Part shown: piece by piece, positions 44,121-55,358 of the stretch
How positions within the stretch are numbered: position 1 is the stretch's first letter
Layout: every line of letters begins with the position of its first letter
From: Bifidobacterium rousetti
Lineage (GTDB): Bacteria; Actinomycetota; Actinomycetes; Actinomycetales; Bifidobacteriaceae
Assembly: GCF_008698235.1 (NCBI RefSeq)
Contig: NZ_PEBH01000004.1
Span: 133,493-197,492, forward strand
DNA length: 64,000 nucleotides
Direction: 5' to 3'
Position numbers and translations under genes: made by a program
The notes under the pieces: model-generated
What the model was told of the DNA's origin: nothing
The model's input: the letters and a program-made list of their open reading frames with translations, nothing else
Databases searched by the model: none

Positions 44121-45742
44121 CCGACATCATGAACAGCCCCGCCGTGCGCGACGCCGTGAAACAACCCGTGGAACAGGGGTCGGGTGAGGAACAGGGCGGC
44201 CAGCCGCTGCGCGCCGCCGTGATCCGCGCCGCGCAGCTCGCCCGCGACGCCGAAAGCCGCGCGCGCGACAAGCAGCACGCCAAGCACAAGAAGACCGCGC
44301 GCGAGCGCCTCGACCTGCTGTTCGACACCGGCACCTTCGAGGAGATCGGCCGCTTCCAGGGCGGCAACATCAACGCCGGCAACGCCGGATCGGCCGTGAT
44401 CTGCGGCTTCGGACTCGTCTACGGGCGCAAGGTCGCCGTCTACGCGCAGGACTTCTCCGTGCGCGGCGGCACGCTCGGCGCCGCGGAGGGCGAGAAGATC
44501 TGCCACCTGATGGACATGGCGATCAGCCTCAAGGTGCCGGTCGTCGCGATCGTCGACTCCGGCGGCGCGCGCATCCAGGAGGGCGTCGCCGCGCTCACCC
44601 AGTACGGGCGCATCTTCCGCAAGACGTGCGAGGCGAGCGGCTTCATCCCGCAGATCTCCCTTATCCTCGGCCCGTGCGCCGGCGGCGCCGTCTACTGCCC
44701 GGCCCTGACCGACCTCATCATCATGACGCGAGAGAACTCGAACATGTTCGTCACCGGCCCCGACGTCGTCAAGGCCGCGACCGGCGAGACCATCTCGATG
44801 GCCGATCTGGGCGGCGGCGACGTGCACAGCCGCAAGTCCGGCGTCGCCCACTACCTGGGCGAGGACGAGTCCGACGCGATCGACTACGCGCGCACCGTGC
44901 TCGCCTACCTGCCGTCCAACTCCGACGAGCAGCCGCCGGTCTACGCCTACGCCGCCACGCGCGCCGAACGCGAGACCGCCAAGCGTCTCGCCGGGATCGT
45001 CCCGGACAACGACCGCCAGCCCTACGACATGCTCGACGTGATCCGCTGCGTCGTCGACTACGGCGAGTTCGTGCAGGTGCATGAACGCTTCGCCGCCTCC
45101 GCGCTCGTCGGGTTCGCGTGCGTCGATGGGCATCCGGTCGGCGTGGTCGCCAACCAGCCGAACGTCAACGCCGGCATCCTCGACGTCGACGCCTCCGAGA
45201 AGATCGCCCGGTTCGTGCGCCTGTGCGACGCGTTCAACCTGCCGGTCATCACCCTCGTGGACACCCCCGGATACAAGCCCGGCGCCGAACAGGAGCACGC
45301 CGGCATCATCCGCCGCGGCGCCAAGGTGATCTACGCCTACGCCAACGCGCAGGTGCCGCTCGTCACCGTCGTGCTGCGCAAGGCGTTCGGCGGCGCGTAC
45401 ATCGTGATGGGGTCCAAGGCGATCGGCGCCGACATGAACTTCGCGTGGCCGTCCTCGCAGATCGCCGTGCTCGGCGCGGCCGGCGCGGTCAACATCATCC
45501 ACCGCCACGACCTCGCCAAGGCGAAGGCCTCCGGGCAGGACGTCGAGGCGCTGCGCGCGAAGTACATCGCCGAATACGAGGAGACCACCGTCAACGCGAA
45601 CCTCTCGCTCGAACTCGGGCAGATCGACGCGATGATCGACCCCGAGCAGACGCGCGAGGCGATCGTCGAATCGCTGGCGACGCTCGCCTCGAAGCGGCGC
45701 GTGAGGCGCACGACCAAGCACCACGGGAACCAGCCACTCTGA
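44117..45742 (+). CDS. accD: Acyl-CoA carboxylase beta subunit (carboxyltransferase)
   Basis: A 541-residue carboxyltransferase carrying both crotonase-like halves, as in actinobacterial AccD/PccB. It shows DSGGARIQEGV and LGPCAGGAVYCPALTD in the first half, and LVDTPGYKPGAEQEHAGIIR and LRKAFGGAYIVMGSK in the second. It transfers CO2 from biotin to acetyl-CoA. It is translationally coupled to the alpha subunit and followed 82 bp later by the fatty acid synthase it supplies. Confidence 0.94.
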   Translation: MTDIMNSPAVRDAVKQPVEQGSGEEQGGQPLRAAVIRAAQLARDAESRARDKQHAKHKKTARERLDLLFDTGTFEEIGRFQGGNINAGNAGSAVICGFGLVYGRKVAVYAQDFSVRGGTLGAAEGEKICHLMDMAISLKVPVVAIVDSGGARIQEGVAALTQYGRIFRKTCEASGFIPQISLILGPCAGGAVYCPALTDLIIMTRENSNMFVTGPDVVKAATGETISMADLGGGDVHSRKSGVAHYLGEDESDAIDYARTVLAYLPSNSDEQPPVYAYAATRAERETAKRLAGIVPDNDRQPYDMLDVIRCVVDYGEFVQVHERFAASALVGFACVDGHPVGVVANQPNVNAGILDVDASEKIARFVRLCDAFNLPVITLVDTPGYKPGAEQEHAGIIRRGAKVIYAYANAQVPLVTVVLRKAFGGAYIVMGSKAIGADMNFAWPSSQIAVLGAAGAVNIIHRHDLAKAKASGQDVEALRAKYIAEYEETTVNANLSLELGQIDAMIDPEQTREAIVESLATLASKRRVRRTTKHHGNQPL

Positions 45743-45824
45743 TTCACCGCATAACGAAACGTAACCAACAGACCTACACAACAGACCTACACAACACCAC
45801 CAATCAGGAACAGATAGGAACACC

Positions 45825-48800
45825 ATGACCACCTTCTTCCTCAACCGCCTGGCCGAAGGCGAACCGCACGCGCTCGCCTTCGCCGGCCAATCCACGCCGT
45901 GGCCGGTCGCGCTCGCCGACCAGACCACCGACCCCGAGCTCGCCGACGCGCTGCACGCCCACGTCGACGCCGCCTACGCCAAGCTCACCCCCGTCAACGC
46001 CGAGCTGCTGGCCACCACCGGACGGCCGGTCGACCTGTTCGGCTTCACCCCGAACCCGGCCCGTCTCGGCGCCGCGGCCGACGCCACCGCCTCGGTCGAG
46101 GGCATCGCCCTGACCCAGCTCGGCGCGCTCATCGACCTGAACCATCTGGGATACGACGTCACCCGTGCCAACCCGACCGCCGTGCTCGGCCACTCGCAGG
46201 GCGTGCTCGCCGTGCACATGGTCAAGGCGATCCGCGAGGCCGGTTCGATCGACGCCGCGCGCGACCAGATCGACGAGATCCTCGCCACCGCCGCGCTGAT
46301 CGGCGCCGCCGGCACCCGCGCCGCCCGCGAGCTCGCGCTGAGTCCGCGCGCCGGCGAGGCCACGCCGATGCTGTCCGTGCGCGGCGCCACGCGCGCCCAG
46401 GTCGAGGCGCTCGCCGCCCGTGTCAACAACCCGCGCGGCCCGATCTCCATCGCCGTGACCAACTCCGCCAGCCACCACGTCCTGTCCGGCTTCCCGGACG
46501 ACCTCGCCGCGTTCGGCGTCGAAGCCGCCAAGGAGCACAAGAAGCAGGCGCGCCTGCGCGAGGAGAAGGTGCGCGGCGGCGCCGTGTTCGCCCCCGTGCT
46601 CGAATACCTCGACGTCACCCTGCCGTTCCACTCGCCGCTCATGCAGCCGGCCGTCGACCGGACCGTCGACTGGGCCCGCGCCTGCGGCTTCGACGAGGAC
46701 CGCGCCCGCGCCCTCGCCGAGGAGGTGCTGCTGAACCACGTCGACTGGGCCGCCCGCGTGCGCGCCGCGCTCGAGGGCGCCGACCCGGCCAAGCTGTGGA
46801 TCGTCGACATGGGGCCGGGATCGACGCTCGGCAAGCTCATCGGCCACGTCGTCGAAGGCACCGGTGTCGGCGTCGTCGAAGCGACCACGCTCGCCGAACG
46901 CGCCGCCCTGTCCACCGCGACCGACGAGCCCGCGCGCACCCAGAACTGGACGGTGTTCGCCCCGCGTGTGGCGCATACGCCCGCCGGCGACAGGCTCGTC
47001 ACCAAGTTCTCCGAGCTCACCGGCAAGCCGCCGGTGCTGCTGCCCGGCATGACCCCCACCACCGTCGACCCGGAGATCGTCGCGGCCGCCGCGAACGCCG
47101 GCTACTGGGCCGAGCTCGCCGGCGGCGGCCAGGTCACCGCCGAGGTGTTCGACCGCCACGTCGCCCGTCTCGAGGAGCTGCTCGACGAGGGTCGCACCGT
47201 CGAATTCAACGCGATGTTCATGGACCGCTACCTGTGGAACCTCCAGTTCGGCTCCAGCCGCATCGTGCCGAAGAAGCGCGCGTCCGGCGCCCCGATCGAC
47301 GGCGTCGTCATCTCCGCCGGCGTGCCCGAGCTCGACGAGGCGGCTTCGCTGATCGCGCAGCTGAAGAAGGACGGCCTGCCGTACGTGAGCTTCAAGCCCG
47401 GCACCGTCGACCAGATCCGTCAGGTGATCCGCATCGCCAAGGCCGTTTCCCCGACCGTCATCCTCATGCAGGTCGAAGGCGGCGCCGCGGGCGGCCACCA
47501 CAGCTGGGAGTCGCTCGACGACCTGCTGACCTCCACCTACGCCGAGGTGCGCGCCTGCGACAACCTCGTGCTCGTCGCCGGCGGCGGCATCGGCACGCCC
47601 GACCGCGCGGCCGACTACCTGTCCGGCCAGTGGTCGCGCGCCTACGGCCTGCCCGACATGCCGGTCGACGGTGTACTCGTCGGCACCGCCGTGATGACCG
47701 CCAAGGAGGCGCACACCAGCCCCGAGGTCAAGCAGCTGCTCGTCAGGACCCCCGGCATCACCGCCGAGACCGCGGCCGACTCCGACACCGACCCGTTCGC
47801 CCCCGCCGGCGAGCGCTGGGTGCCGTCCGGCAAGTCGATCGGCGGCGTCGCTTCTGGCCTGTCCCATCTGCACGCCGACATCTACGAGGTGGAGAACTCG
47901 TCCGCCGAGTGCGGCCGCCTGCTCGTGCGCGTGATGAAGCACCCGGAGGAGCTGGAGTCCCGCCGCGCCGAGATCATCGAGGCGCTCGACAAGACCGCCA
48001 AGCCGTACTTCGGCGACCTGAAGACGATGACCTACCTCCAGTGGGCGCAGCGTTTCGCCGAGCTCGCCTACCCGTGGGTCGACGACACGTACGCCGACCG
48101 CTTCCTCGACCTGCTGCACCGCATCGAGGCGCGCGTCGCCGACGTCGACTCCGGCGAGTTCGCCTCGAAGCTCGGCGTGACGCGCGACGACGTGATCAAG
48201 GACCCCGCGCCGGCGATCGCCGCGTTGGAGCGCGAGTACCCGCAGGCCGCCAGAATCACGGTGACGCCGGCCGACGAGGCGTGGTTCCCGGTGCTCGTGC
48301 GCGAGTACCCCAAGCCGATGCCGTTCGTGCCGGTCATCGACAACGACCTGCTGCGTTGGTGGGGCCAGGACCAGCTGTGGCAGTCCGAGGACCCGCGTTA
48401 TCCGGCCGATTCCGTGCGTGTGATCCCGGGCCCGATCTCCGTGGCTGGCATCACGACCGTCGACGAGCCAGTGGCCGACATCCTCGGCCGTTTCGAGTCG
48501 GCCGCGATCGAGCGCGCCAAGGAACTGACGGAGGATGCCGCCGCGCCGCTGTACGCGACGCTCGGCGAGGCGGCCAGCGCCGAGGACTTCATCCGCAAGT
48601 CCCCGAACATCTCCTGGGTCGGCCATGTGACCGACAACCCGGCCTACGGCACCGCGCTCGGCGACAAGGACTACGAGATCCGCGCCGTCGACGAGGAGAA
48701 GGGCGAGTACGACCTCGACATCCACCTCGACACCTACTGGGACAACGACCCGGACGGCGGCACCTCGAAGCACGCCGTGCGCGACATCGTCATCCCGCTG

Positions 48801-51800
48801 ACCGTGCCGAAGGACGCGACCGGCGGCATGCCGATCGTCAACCGTGAGCGCCTGATCCCGGACGTGTACGCGATGCTCGCCGCGACGGCCGGCATCGGCA
48901 ACACCGCCATCACCGGCGACGTGCTCGCCGCGATGCCGGAGATCACGGCCACCGACGCCGACGAGGCGCCGTTCGGCGTCGCCACCGCCACCTATACGTT
49001 CTCCGCGAACCTCGGCTACGACCACGAGGCCGCGACCGGCGGCGCGTTGCCGTCCACCCTCAGAGCCTCCCGCATCGCGCCCGACGCGCTGGTCGGCCCG
49101 GCGTGGCCGGCGATCTACGCGGCACTCGGCTCGGTGTCCGTCCACGGCTACCCGGTCATCGAAGGCCTGCTCAACGCCGTCCACCTCGATCACCTCATCG
49201 AACTCGAACAGACCGAGGACGAGCTGTTGAAGCACGTCGGCGAGACCATCACCCTGAAGTCGTGGGCGGAGGACTACTTCGAATCCGCCTCCGGCCGCGT
49301 CGTCACCATCCATGTGACGCACACCGCCGCCGACGGCACGCTGCTGGCGCGCGAGACCGAACGCTTCGCGATCCGCGGCCGCGTCTACTCCGGCGCGCTG
49401 CCGGCGGACGCGCCCGAATACGGCGGTCTTGCCGACGCGGGCATCAAGCAGACCGCGCGTCGCCTCCTGCGCCGCGTCAAGGTCACCGCGCCCGGCGACA
49501 TGACCGCGTTCGCCCGCACCTCCGGCGACTTCAACCCGATCCACACCTCGAAGCGCGGCGCCGCGATCTCCGGACTCGCCGCCCCGCTCGTGCACGGCAT
49601 GTGGCTGTCCGCCACCGCGCAGCACGCGGTGCAGGCCGTCGACGACAAGGGCGCCCACTACGAGATCGCCGGATGGACGTACAACATGTACGGCATGGTC
49701 CAGCTGAACGACCAGGTCGAGATCTCCGTCGAACGTGTCGGCCGCGTCGAGCATGCCGGCATGGCCCTCGAGGTCACCTGCCGCATCGCGGGCCAGCTCG
49801 TCTCCCGCGGCACCGCGCTCGTGCGCGCCCCCCGCGCGGCGTTCGTCTACCCCGGACAGGGCATCCAGAAGCAGGGCATGGTCCTCGACGAGCGCGCCAA
49901 GTCGCCCGCCGCGCGCGATGTGTGGGAGCGCGCCGACAGGCTCACCCGCGCCAAGCTCGGCTTCTCGATCATCGCCCTCGTGCGCGATAACCCGAAGGAG
50001 CTCACCGCCAACGGCGTCACCTACCGGCACCCGGAGGGACTGCTCAACCTGACGCAGTTCACGCAGGTCGCGCTCGCCACCGTCGCGTTCGCCCAGACCG
50101 CGCGACTGCGCGAGGCCGGCGCCGACATCTGGCCCGCCTACTTCGCCGGACACTCGCTCGGCGAGTACAACGCGCTGTCCGCGTTCGCCGGCGTGATCCC
50201 GCTGGAGACCGTGCTCGAGCTGGTCTTCCACCGCGGCTCGACGATGCACCACCTGATCCCGCGCGACGCGCAGGGCTGCTCCAACTACCGCATGGGAGCC
50301 CTTCGCCCGAACCAGTTCGGCGTCGACGACGCGCACGTCAAGGCGTACGTCGAATCCGTGGCCGAGAAGAGCGGCGAGTTCCTGCAGATCGTCAACTACA
50401 ACCTCGCGGGCGCCCAGTACGCGATCGCCGGCACCATCGCGGGCCTCAAGTTCCTCAAGGAGGACGCGAACCGCCGCGCCAAGGAGGCTGGCGGCAAGCC
50501 GGCGTTCATGCTCGTGCCGGGCATCGACGTGCCGTTCCACTCCGTGCTGCTGCGCAAGGGCGTGCCGGAGTTCCGCGACAAGCTCGACGCGCTGCTGCCG
50601 CAGTACATCGACTACCGCGGGCGACTGGTCGGCCGCTACATCCCGAACCTCGTGGCCTGCCCGTTCGAGATGACACGCGAGTTCGCCGCGAAGATCCTCG
50701 AGGTCGTGCCCTCCGAGCGCATTCGCAAGGCGCTCGAGGACCCGGCCGTGTGGGACTCCTACGCCGCCGACGACCAGAAGCTCGGCCGACTGCTGCTGAC
50801 CGAGCTGCTCTCCTGGCAGTTCGCGTCCCCGGTGCGCTGGATCGAGACCCAGTCGCTGCTGTTCCGCCACGCGGCGCAGGGCGGTCTGGGCGTCGAGGAG
50901 TACGTCGAGGTCGGTCTCGGCAACGCGCCGACGCTCGCGAACCTCGGGTCCAAGACCCTGCGTCTGCCCGAGTTCTCCGGCACCGACGTGACCGTGTACA
51001 ACGTGGGTCGCGACGAAGGCCGCGTGTACATGACCGACACCGACTCGCTCGTGCCCGACGAGGCTGACGAGCCGGCTGAGTCGGCCCCGGCGCCCGTCGA
51101 AGCCGCCCCCGCCGGAGGCTCCGCCGTCGCCAAGCTCGGCTCGGCCCCTGCCGAGGGAGAGAAGCCCGCGGCCGCCAAGTCCGCCGCGGCTCCCGCCTCT
51201 CCGGTTGCCGCTCCGTCGCAGGCCGCCGCCGCTCCGGCCGCCGCCAGCGGCCCGGTCGCCGACCTCCCCTTCAAGGCGTCCGACGCGATCGGCGTGCTCA
51301 TGGCCTACTCGACCAAGATCCGCATCGACCAGATCGGCACCTCCGACACCACCGACACCCTGACCAACGGCGTCTCCTCGCGCCGCAACCAGCTGCTCAT
51401 GGACATCAGCTCCGAGCTGGGCGTGGCCAGCGTCGACGGCGCCGCCGAGGCGACCCTCGACCAGCTCGCCAAGATCGTCAACAAGGTGGCACCGAACTAC
51501 AAGCCGTTCGGACCGGTCCTCTCCGAGGCGATCCGCGACCGTCTGCGCGCCCTGTTCGGCGCGGCCGGCGTCAAGCCCGCGCACATCCGCGAGCGCGTCA
51601 CCGGCGTGTGGGGCCTCGGCGAAGGCTGGGTCGCGGCCACGACCGCCGCGCTCCTGCTCGACACCCGCGAGGGCTCGAGTTCCCGTGGCGGCGATCTCGC
51701 CAAGCTGCCCACCGGCGCCGCCGCCAACCAGGCCGCCGCCGATCAGCTCATCGACGACGCCGTGGCGCTGGTCGGCCAGACCAAGGGCGTGCCGGTCTCC

Positions 51801-54800
51801 AAGCCGTCCGCCGGCGGTGCCGCGGGCGGCGCGGTGGTCGACTCCGCCGCGCTCGACGCCTTCGCCGAGAAGGTCACCGGCTCCAACGGCGTGCTCGCCG
51901 CCACCGCCCGATTCGTCCTGAACGAGCTCGGCGTGGCCGCCCCTGCCCCCGAGCCGGGCGAGGACGAGAACGCCGCCGTGGTCGCGGCCGTCGACGCCGA
52001 GCTCGGCTCCGACTGGCCCAAGCAGGTCGAGCCGCGCTTCGACGCGAACAAGGCCATCCTCTTCGACGACCGTTGGGCGTCGGCCCGCGAGGACCTCGCC
52101 CGCGCCTTCTACGAGAAGGACGCGGACCTGCTGTCCGGCGGATTCGTCGGACTCGGCAAGGCGGTCGCCGACGAGGCGCAGTGGTTCGCATCGAAGCTTG
52201 ATGCGTCCGATCCGGCCGGCGCCGCGCTGAAGGCCGCCTTCGCCCGTGTCGCCTCCGAGGCGCTCGAACCCGTCGCCGAGGACCCGGCCGCGTCCCGCTT
52301 CGCGCGTGACGTCGCCGTGGTCACCGGGGTCAGCCCGAACTCGATCGCCGCGCAGGTGGTCGAGGGCCTGCTCGCGGGCGGCGCGACCGTCATCGCCACG
52401 TCGCACAGCTTCAGGCCGTCGATCAAGGAGTGGGCGAAGCGCGCCTACCGCACCCACGCGGCCGGCGCCGCCAAGCTGTGGCTGGCGCCCGCGAACCTGT
52501 CCAGCTTCCGCGACGTGGACGCGCTCGTGGACTGGGTCGGCAACGTCCAGAAGAAGACGACCGGCGCGACCACGACCATCCTCAAGCCCGCGTACGAGCC
52601 GACCCTGTTCTTCCCGTTCGCCGCCCCGCCGGTGCACGGCACGCTCGCCGATTCCGGCGAACTGTTCGAATCGCAGGCCCGCCTCATGCTCTGGGGCGTC
52701 GAGCGCGCGATCGCCGGCCTGTCGAGGATCGGCGCCGACACCGACGTGCAGCATCGCCTGCATGTCGTGCTGCCCGGCTCGCCGAACCGCGGTGTGTTCG
52801 GCGGCGACGGCGCGTACGGCGAGGTCAAGTCGGCCTTCGACGCGATCGTCAACCGCGCCCACGCCGAGCGCGTGTGGTCCGACCGCGTGACCTTCGCCCA
52901 CCCGAAGATCGGCTGGGTGCGCGGCACCGGACTCATGGGCGGCAACGACCCGCTGGTCGCCGTCGTCGAACGCCACGGCATCCACACGTACTCGACCGCG
53001 CAGATCGCCGCCAAGCTGCTCGACCTGTGCACCGCCGAATCGCGTGCGAAGGCCGCCGAAGCGCCGCTCGACGTGGACCTGACCGGCGGACTCGGTTCCG
53101 AGCCGATCGACATCAAGGCGTTGCGCGCCGAGGCCGCAGCTTCGGCTCCCTCTGACGGGGAAGCCGGCGTGCGCGGCGCGACTGAGGGGGAGAACGACAG
53201 CTCTACCCTGATCAAGGCGCTGCCCAGCCCGCACACCCCGCATCAGCCGCACGTCGACCTCGCCGACTGGGCGAACGTGACCGCCCGCCCCGAGGACGAG
53301 ATCGTCATCGTCTCCATCGGCGAGCTGGGTCCGTGGGGCTCCGGCCGCACGCGCGCCCAGGCCGAGCTCGGCATCCACTCCGACGGCACCGTCGACCTCA
53401 ACGCCGGGGCCGTGCTGGAACTCGCATGGAACATGGGCCTGCTCACCTGGGCCGACAGCCCCAAGCCGGGCTGGTACGACACCGACGGCAACCTCGTGCC
53501 CGAGGAGGACATCGCCGAGCGCTACCACGACGAGGTCGTGGCCCGCTCCGGCATCCGCCCGTTCGAGGAGGGCATGGGCAACGACTACAAGGACGGCGCC
53601 GACGAGGAGGAGAGCGAGGTCTACCTCGACCACGACGTCACCTTCTCCGTGCCCAGCGAGGATGTCGCCCGCGAATACGTCAAGCTCGACGAAGCCCACA
53701 CCTCCTACGCGAAGGACGACGAGTCCGGCGAATGGAACGTGACCCGCCACGCCGGCTCGATGATCCGCGTGCCGCGCCGCGCCACCATGACGCGCACGGT
53801 CGGCGGCCAGTTCCCGAAGGGCTTCGACCCGATCAAGTGGGGCATCCCCGCCTCGATGGTCGGCGACGTCGACGAGATCGCGCTGTGGAACATCGTCACC
53901 ACGGTCGACGCGTACCTGTCCGCCGGCTTCACCCCGGCCGAGATCCTCGAGGCGATCCACCCGTCGCTGGTCGCGTCCACGCAGGGCACCGGCTTCGGCG
54001 GCATGATGTCGATGCGCAAGCTCTACCTCGATCGCTTCCTGAACCACGAGATCCCGACCGACATCCTCCAGGAGGCGCTGCCGAACGTCGTCGCCGCGCA
54101 TGTGATGCAGAGCTACATCGGCGGCTACGGCAACATGATCCAGCCGGTCTCCGCCTGCGCCACCGCCGCGGTGTCGCTCGAGGAGGGCGCCGACAAGATC
54201 GCGCTCGGCAAGGCCGACTTCGTCGTCACCGGTGCGATCGACGACATCGGCGTCGAGTCGGTGATCGGCTTCGGCAACATGAACGCGACCGCCAACTCCG
54301 AGGAGATGTACGACAAGGGCATCGACGCGCGGTTCTTCTCCCGCGCGAACGACCGTCGTCGCGGCGGCTTCCTCGAATCCCAGGGCGGCGGCACGATCCT
54401 GCTGACCCGAGGCGACATCGCGCTGAGGCTCGGCCTGCCGGTCGCCGGCGTCGTCGGCTTCATCCACTCCTACGCGGACGGCGCGCACACGTCGATCCCG
54501 GCCCCGGGCCTCGGCGCGCTGGCGGCCGGCCTCGGCGGACGTGACGCGAAGCTCGTCAAGGATCTCGCGCGTCTCGGCGTCACCCCGGACGACATCGCCG
54601 TGGTCTCCAAGCACGACACGTCCACCAACGCCAACGATCCGAACGAGTCCGAGCTGCACAACACGCTCGCCCACGCGATCGGACGCACCGACGGCAACCC
54701 GCTGTTCGTCATCTCGCAGAAGACCCTCACCGGCCACGCGAAGGGCGGCGCCTGCGTCTTCCAGGTCAACGGCCTGACGCAGCTGTTCGCCTCCGGCGTC

Positions 54801-55277
54801 ATCCCGGCGAACGCCTCGCTCGACTGCGTCGACCCGAAGCTCGAGCGCGACGACCACATGGTGTGGCTGAGGAAGCCGCTGCGCATCGGCGGCGGCGAGG
54901 ACGCGTTCGGCCGCGTCGCGGACGGCAAACCGGTCAAGGCCGGACTCGCCACGTCGCTCGGCTTCGGCCACGTGAGCGGCTTCGTGGCGCTCGTGCACCC
55001 CGGCGCCTTCGAGGCGGCCGTCGCGAAGGCTGACGGCGAGGCCGCGCTCGAGGCATGGCGTGAACGCGCCAACGCGCGCCTCGCCGCCGGCCAGCGCCGC
55101 CTCGAGGAGGGCATGATGGGCCGTGCCGCGCTCTACGAGCCGATCGACAACCGCCGCTTCCGCGAGGACGGCACGCGTCTCGCCTCCGGCGGTCGCTACG
55201 ACGCGCACGAGGTCGAGAAGGCCATGCTCCTCGACCCCGACGCCCGTCTCGGCGCCTCCGGCTACTTCGAGGCGTGA
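45825..55277 (+). CDS. fas: Type I fatty acid synthase (single polypeptide)
   Basis: 3,150 residues, the fused beta-alpha form of actinobacterial FAS I. Domains in order: acyltransferase with GHSQG near residue 123; FMN enoyl reductase with LLPGMTPTTVDPE near 405 and LVAGGGIGTPD near 585; dehydratase hot-dog with SGDFNPIHTSK near 1230 and PLVHGMW; malonyl/palmitoyl transferase with GHSLGEY near 1442; ACP with candidate phosphopantetheine serine in GVSSRRNQ (about 1851); ketoreductase with VVTGVSPNSIA near 2167; ketosynthase with C2778 in SACATAA, KHDTSTNAND and TGHAKGG. The phosphopantetheine transferase is separate (acpS, downstream). Ala/Pro linkers flank the ACP. It makes palmitate and related acyl-CoA. 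Confidence 0.97.
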   Translation: MTTFFLNRLAEGEPHALAFAGQSTPWPVALADQTTDPELADALHAHVDAAYAKLTPVNAELLATTGRPVDLFGFTPNPARLGAAADATASVEGIALTQLGALIDLNHLGYDVTRANPTAVLGHSQGVLAVHMVKAIREAGSIDAARDQIDEILATAALIGAAGTRAARELALSPRAGEATPMLSVRGATRAQVEALAARVNNPRGPISIAVTNSASHHVLSGFPDDLAAFGVEAAKEHKKQARLREEKVRGGAVFAPVLEYLDVTLPFHSPLMQPAVDRTVDWARACGFDEDRARALAEEVLLNHVDWAARVRAALEGADPAKLWIVDMGPGSTLGKLIGHVVEGTGVGVVEATTLAERAALSTATDEPARTQNWTVFAPRVAHTPAGDRLVTKFSELTGKPPVLLPGMTPTTVDPEIVAAAANAGYWAELAGGGQVTAEVFDRHVARLEELLDEGRTVEFNAMFMDRYLWNLQFGSSRIVPKKRASGAPIDGVVISAGVPELDEAASLIAQLKKDGLPYVSFKPGTVDQIRQVIRIAKAVSPTVILMQVEGGAAGGHHSWESLDDLLTSTYAEVRACDNLVLVAGGGIGTPDRAADYLSGQWSRAYGLPDMPVDGVLVGTAVMTAKEAHTSPEVKQLLVRTPGITAETAADSDTDPFAPAGERWVPSGKSIGGVASGLSHLHADIYEVENSSAECGRLLVRVMKHPEELESRRAEIIEALDKTAKPYFGDLKTMTYLQWAQRFAELAYPWVDDTYADRFLDLLHRIEARVADVDSGEFASKLGVTRDDVIKDPAPAIAALEREYPQAARITVTPADEAWFPVLVREYPKPMPFVPVIDNDLLRWWGQDQLWQSEDPRYPADSVRVIPGPISVAGITTVDEPVADILGRFESAAIERAKELTEDAAAPLYATLGEAASAEDFIRKSPNISWVGHVTDNPAYGTALGDKDYEIRAVDEEKGEYDLDIHLDTYWDNDPDGGTSKHAVRDIVIPLTVPKDATGGMPIVNRERLIPDVYAMLAATAGIGNTAITGDVLAAMPEITATDADEAPFGVATATYTFSANLGYDHEAATGGALPSTLRASRIAPDALVGPAWPAIYAALGSVSVHGYPVIEGLLNAVHLDHLIELEQTEDELLKHVGETITLKSWAEDYFESASGRVVTIHVTHTAADGTLLARETERFAIRGRVYSGALPADAPEYGGLADAGIKQTARRLLRRVKVTAPGDMTAFARTSGDFNPIHTSKRGAAISGLAAPLVHGMWLSATAQHAVQAVDDKGAHYEIAGWTYNMYGMVQLNDQVEISVERVGRVEHAGMALEVTCRIAGQLVSRGTALVRAPRAAFVYPGQGIQKQGMVLDERAKSPAARDVWERADRLTRAKLGFSIIALVRDNPKELTANGVTYRHPEGLLNLTQFTQVALATVAFAQTARLREAGADIWPAYFAGHSLGEYNALSAFAGVIPLETVLELVFHRGSTMHHLIPRDAQGCSNYRMGALRPNQFGVDDAHVKAYVESVAEKSGEFLQIVNYNLAGAQYAIAGTIAGLKFLKEDANRRAKEAGGKPAFMLVPGIDVPFHSVLLRKGVPEFRDKLDALLPQYIDYRGRLVGRYIPNLVACPFEMTREFAAKILEVVPSERIRKALEDPAVWDSYAADDQKLGRLLLTELLSWQFASPVRWIETQSLLFRHAAQGGLGVEEYVEVGLGNAPTLANLGSKTLRLPEFSGTDVTVYNVGRDEGRVYMTDTDSLVPDEADEPAESAPAPVEAAPAGGSAVAKLGSAPAEGEKPAAAKSAAAPASPVAAPSQAAAAPAAASGPVADLPFKASDAIGVLMAYSTKIRIDQIGTSDTTDTLTNGVSSRRNQLLMDISSELGVASVDGAAEATLDQLAKIVNKVAPNYKPFGPVLSEAIRDRLRALFGAAGVKPAHIRERVTGVWGLGEGWVAATTAALLLDTREGSSSRGGDLAKLPTGAAANQAAADQLIDDAVALVGQTKGVPVSKPSAGGAAGGAVVDSAALDAFAEKVTGSNGVLAATARFVLNELGVAAPAPEPGEDENAAVVAAVDAELGSDWPKQVEPRFDANKAILFDDRWASAREDLARAFYEKDADLLSGGFVGLGKAVADEAQWFASKLDASDPAGAALKAAFARVASEALEPVAEDPAASRFARDVAVVTGVSPNSIAAQVVEGLLAGGATVIATSHSFRPSIKEWAKRAYRTHAAGAAKLWLAPANLSSFRDVDALVDWVGNVQKKTTGATTTILKPAYEPTLFFPFAAPPVHGTLADSGELFESQARLMLWGVERAIAGLSRIGADTDVQHRLHVVLPGSPNRGVFGGDGAYGEVKSAFDAIVNRAHAERVWSDRVTFAHPKIGWVRGTGLMGGNDPLVAVVERHGIHTYSTAQIAAKLLDLCTAESRAKAAEAPLDVDLTGGLGSEPIDIKALRAEAAASAPSDGEAGVRGATEGENDSSTLIKALPSPHTPHQPHVDLADWANVTARPEDEIVIVSIGELGPWGSGRTRAQAELGIHSDGTVDLNAGAVLELAWNMGLLTWADSPKPGWYDTDGNLVPEEDIAERYHDEVVARSGIRPFEEGMGNDYKDGADEEESEVYLDHDVTFSVPSEDVAREYVKLDEAHTSYAKDDESGEWNVTRHAGSMIRVPRRATMTRTVGGQFPKGFDPIKWGIPASMVGDVDEIALWNIVTTVDAYLSAGFTPAEILEAIHPSLVASTQGTGFGGMMSMRKLYLDRFLNHEIPTDILQEALPNVVAAHVMQSYIGGYGNMIQPVSACATAAVSLEEGADKIALGKADFVVTGAIDDIGVESVIGFGNMNATANSEEMYDKGIDARFFSRANDRRRGGFLESQGGGTILLTRGDIALRLGLPVAGVVGFIHSYADGAHTSIPAPGLGALAAGLGGRDAKLVKDLARLGVTPDDIAVVSKHDTSTNANDPNESELHNTLAHAIGRTDGNPLFVISQKTLTGHAKGGACVFQVNGLTQLFASGVIPANASLDCVDPKLERDDHMVWLRKPLRIGGGEDAFGRVADGKPVKAGLATSLGFGHVSGFVALVHPGAFEAAVAKADGEAALEAWRERANARLAAGQRRLEEGMMGRAALYEPIDNRRFREDGTRLASGGRYDAHEVEKAMLLDPDARLGASGYFEA

Positions 55278-55358
55278 GTGGCGTGAACGCGATCATGTGC
55301 GCCTGACCTGTGAGATAGGCGCGTGAGGCCGGTGCGCCGGCATGGATCGGCACGGAAA

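Noticed and set aside
45804..55208. Open frame of 3,134 codons on the minus strand opposite fas
   Set aside because: It is a mirror of codon bias in a very high-GC gene. The translation is rich in Arg, Gly, Val, Glu and His with no recognisable domain, while the plus strand encodes a complete FAS I.
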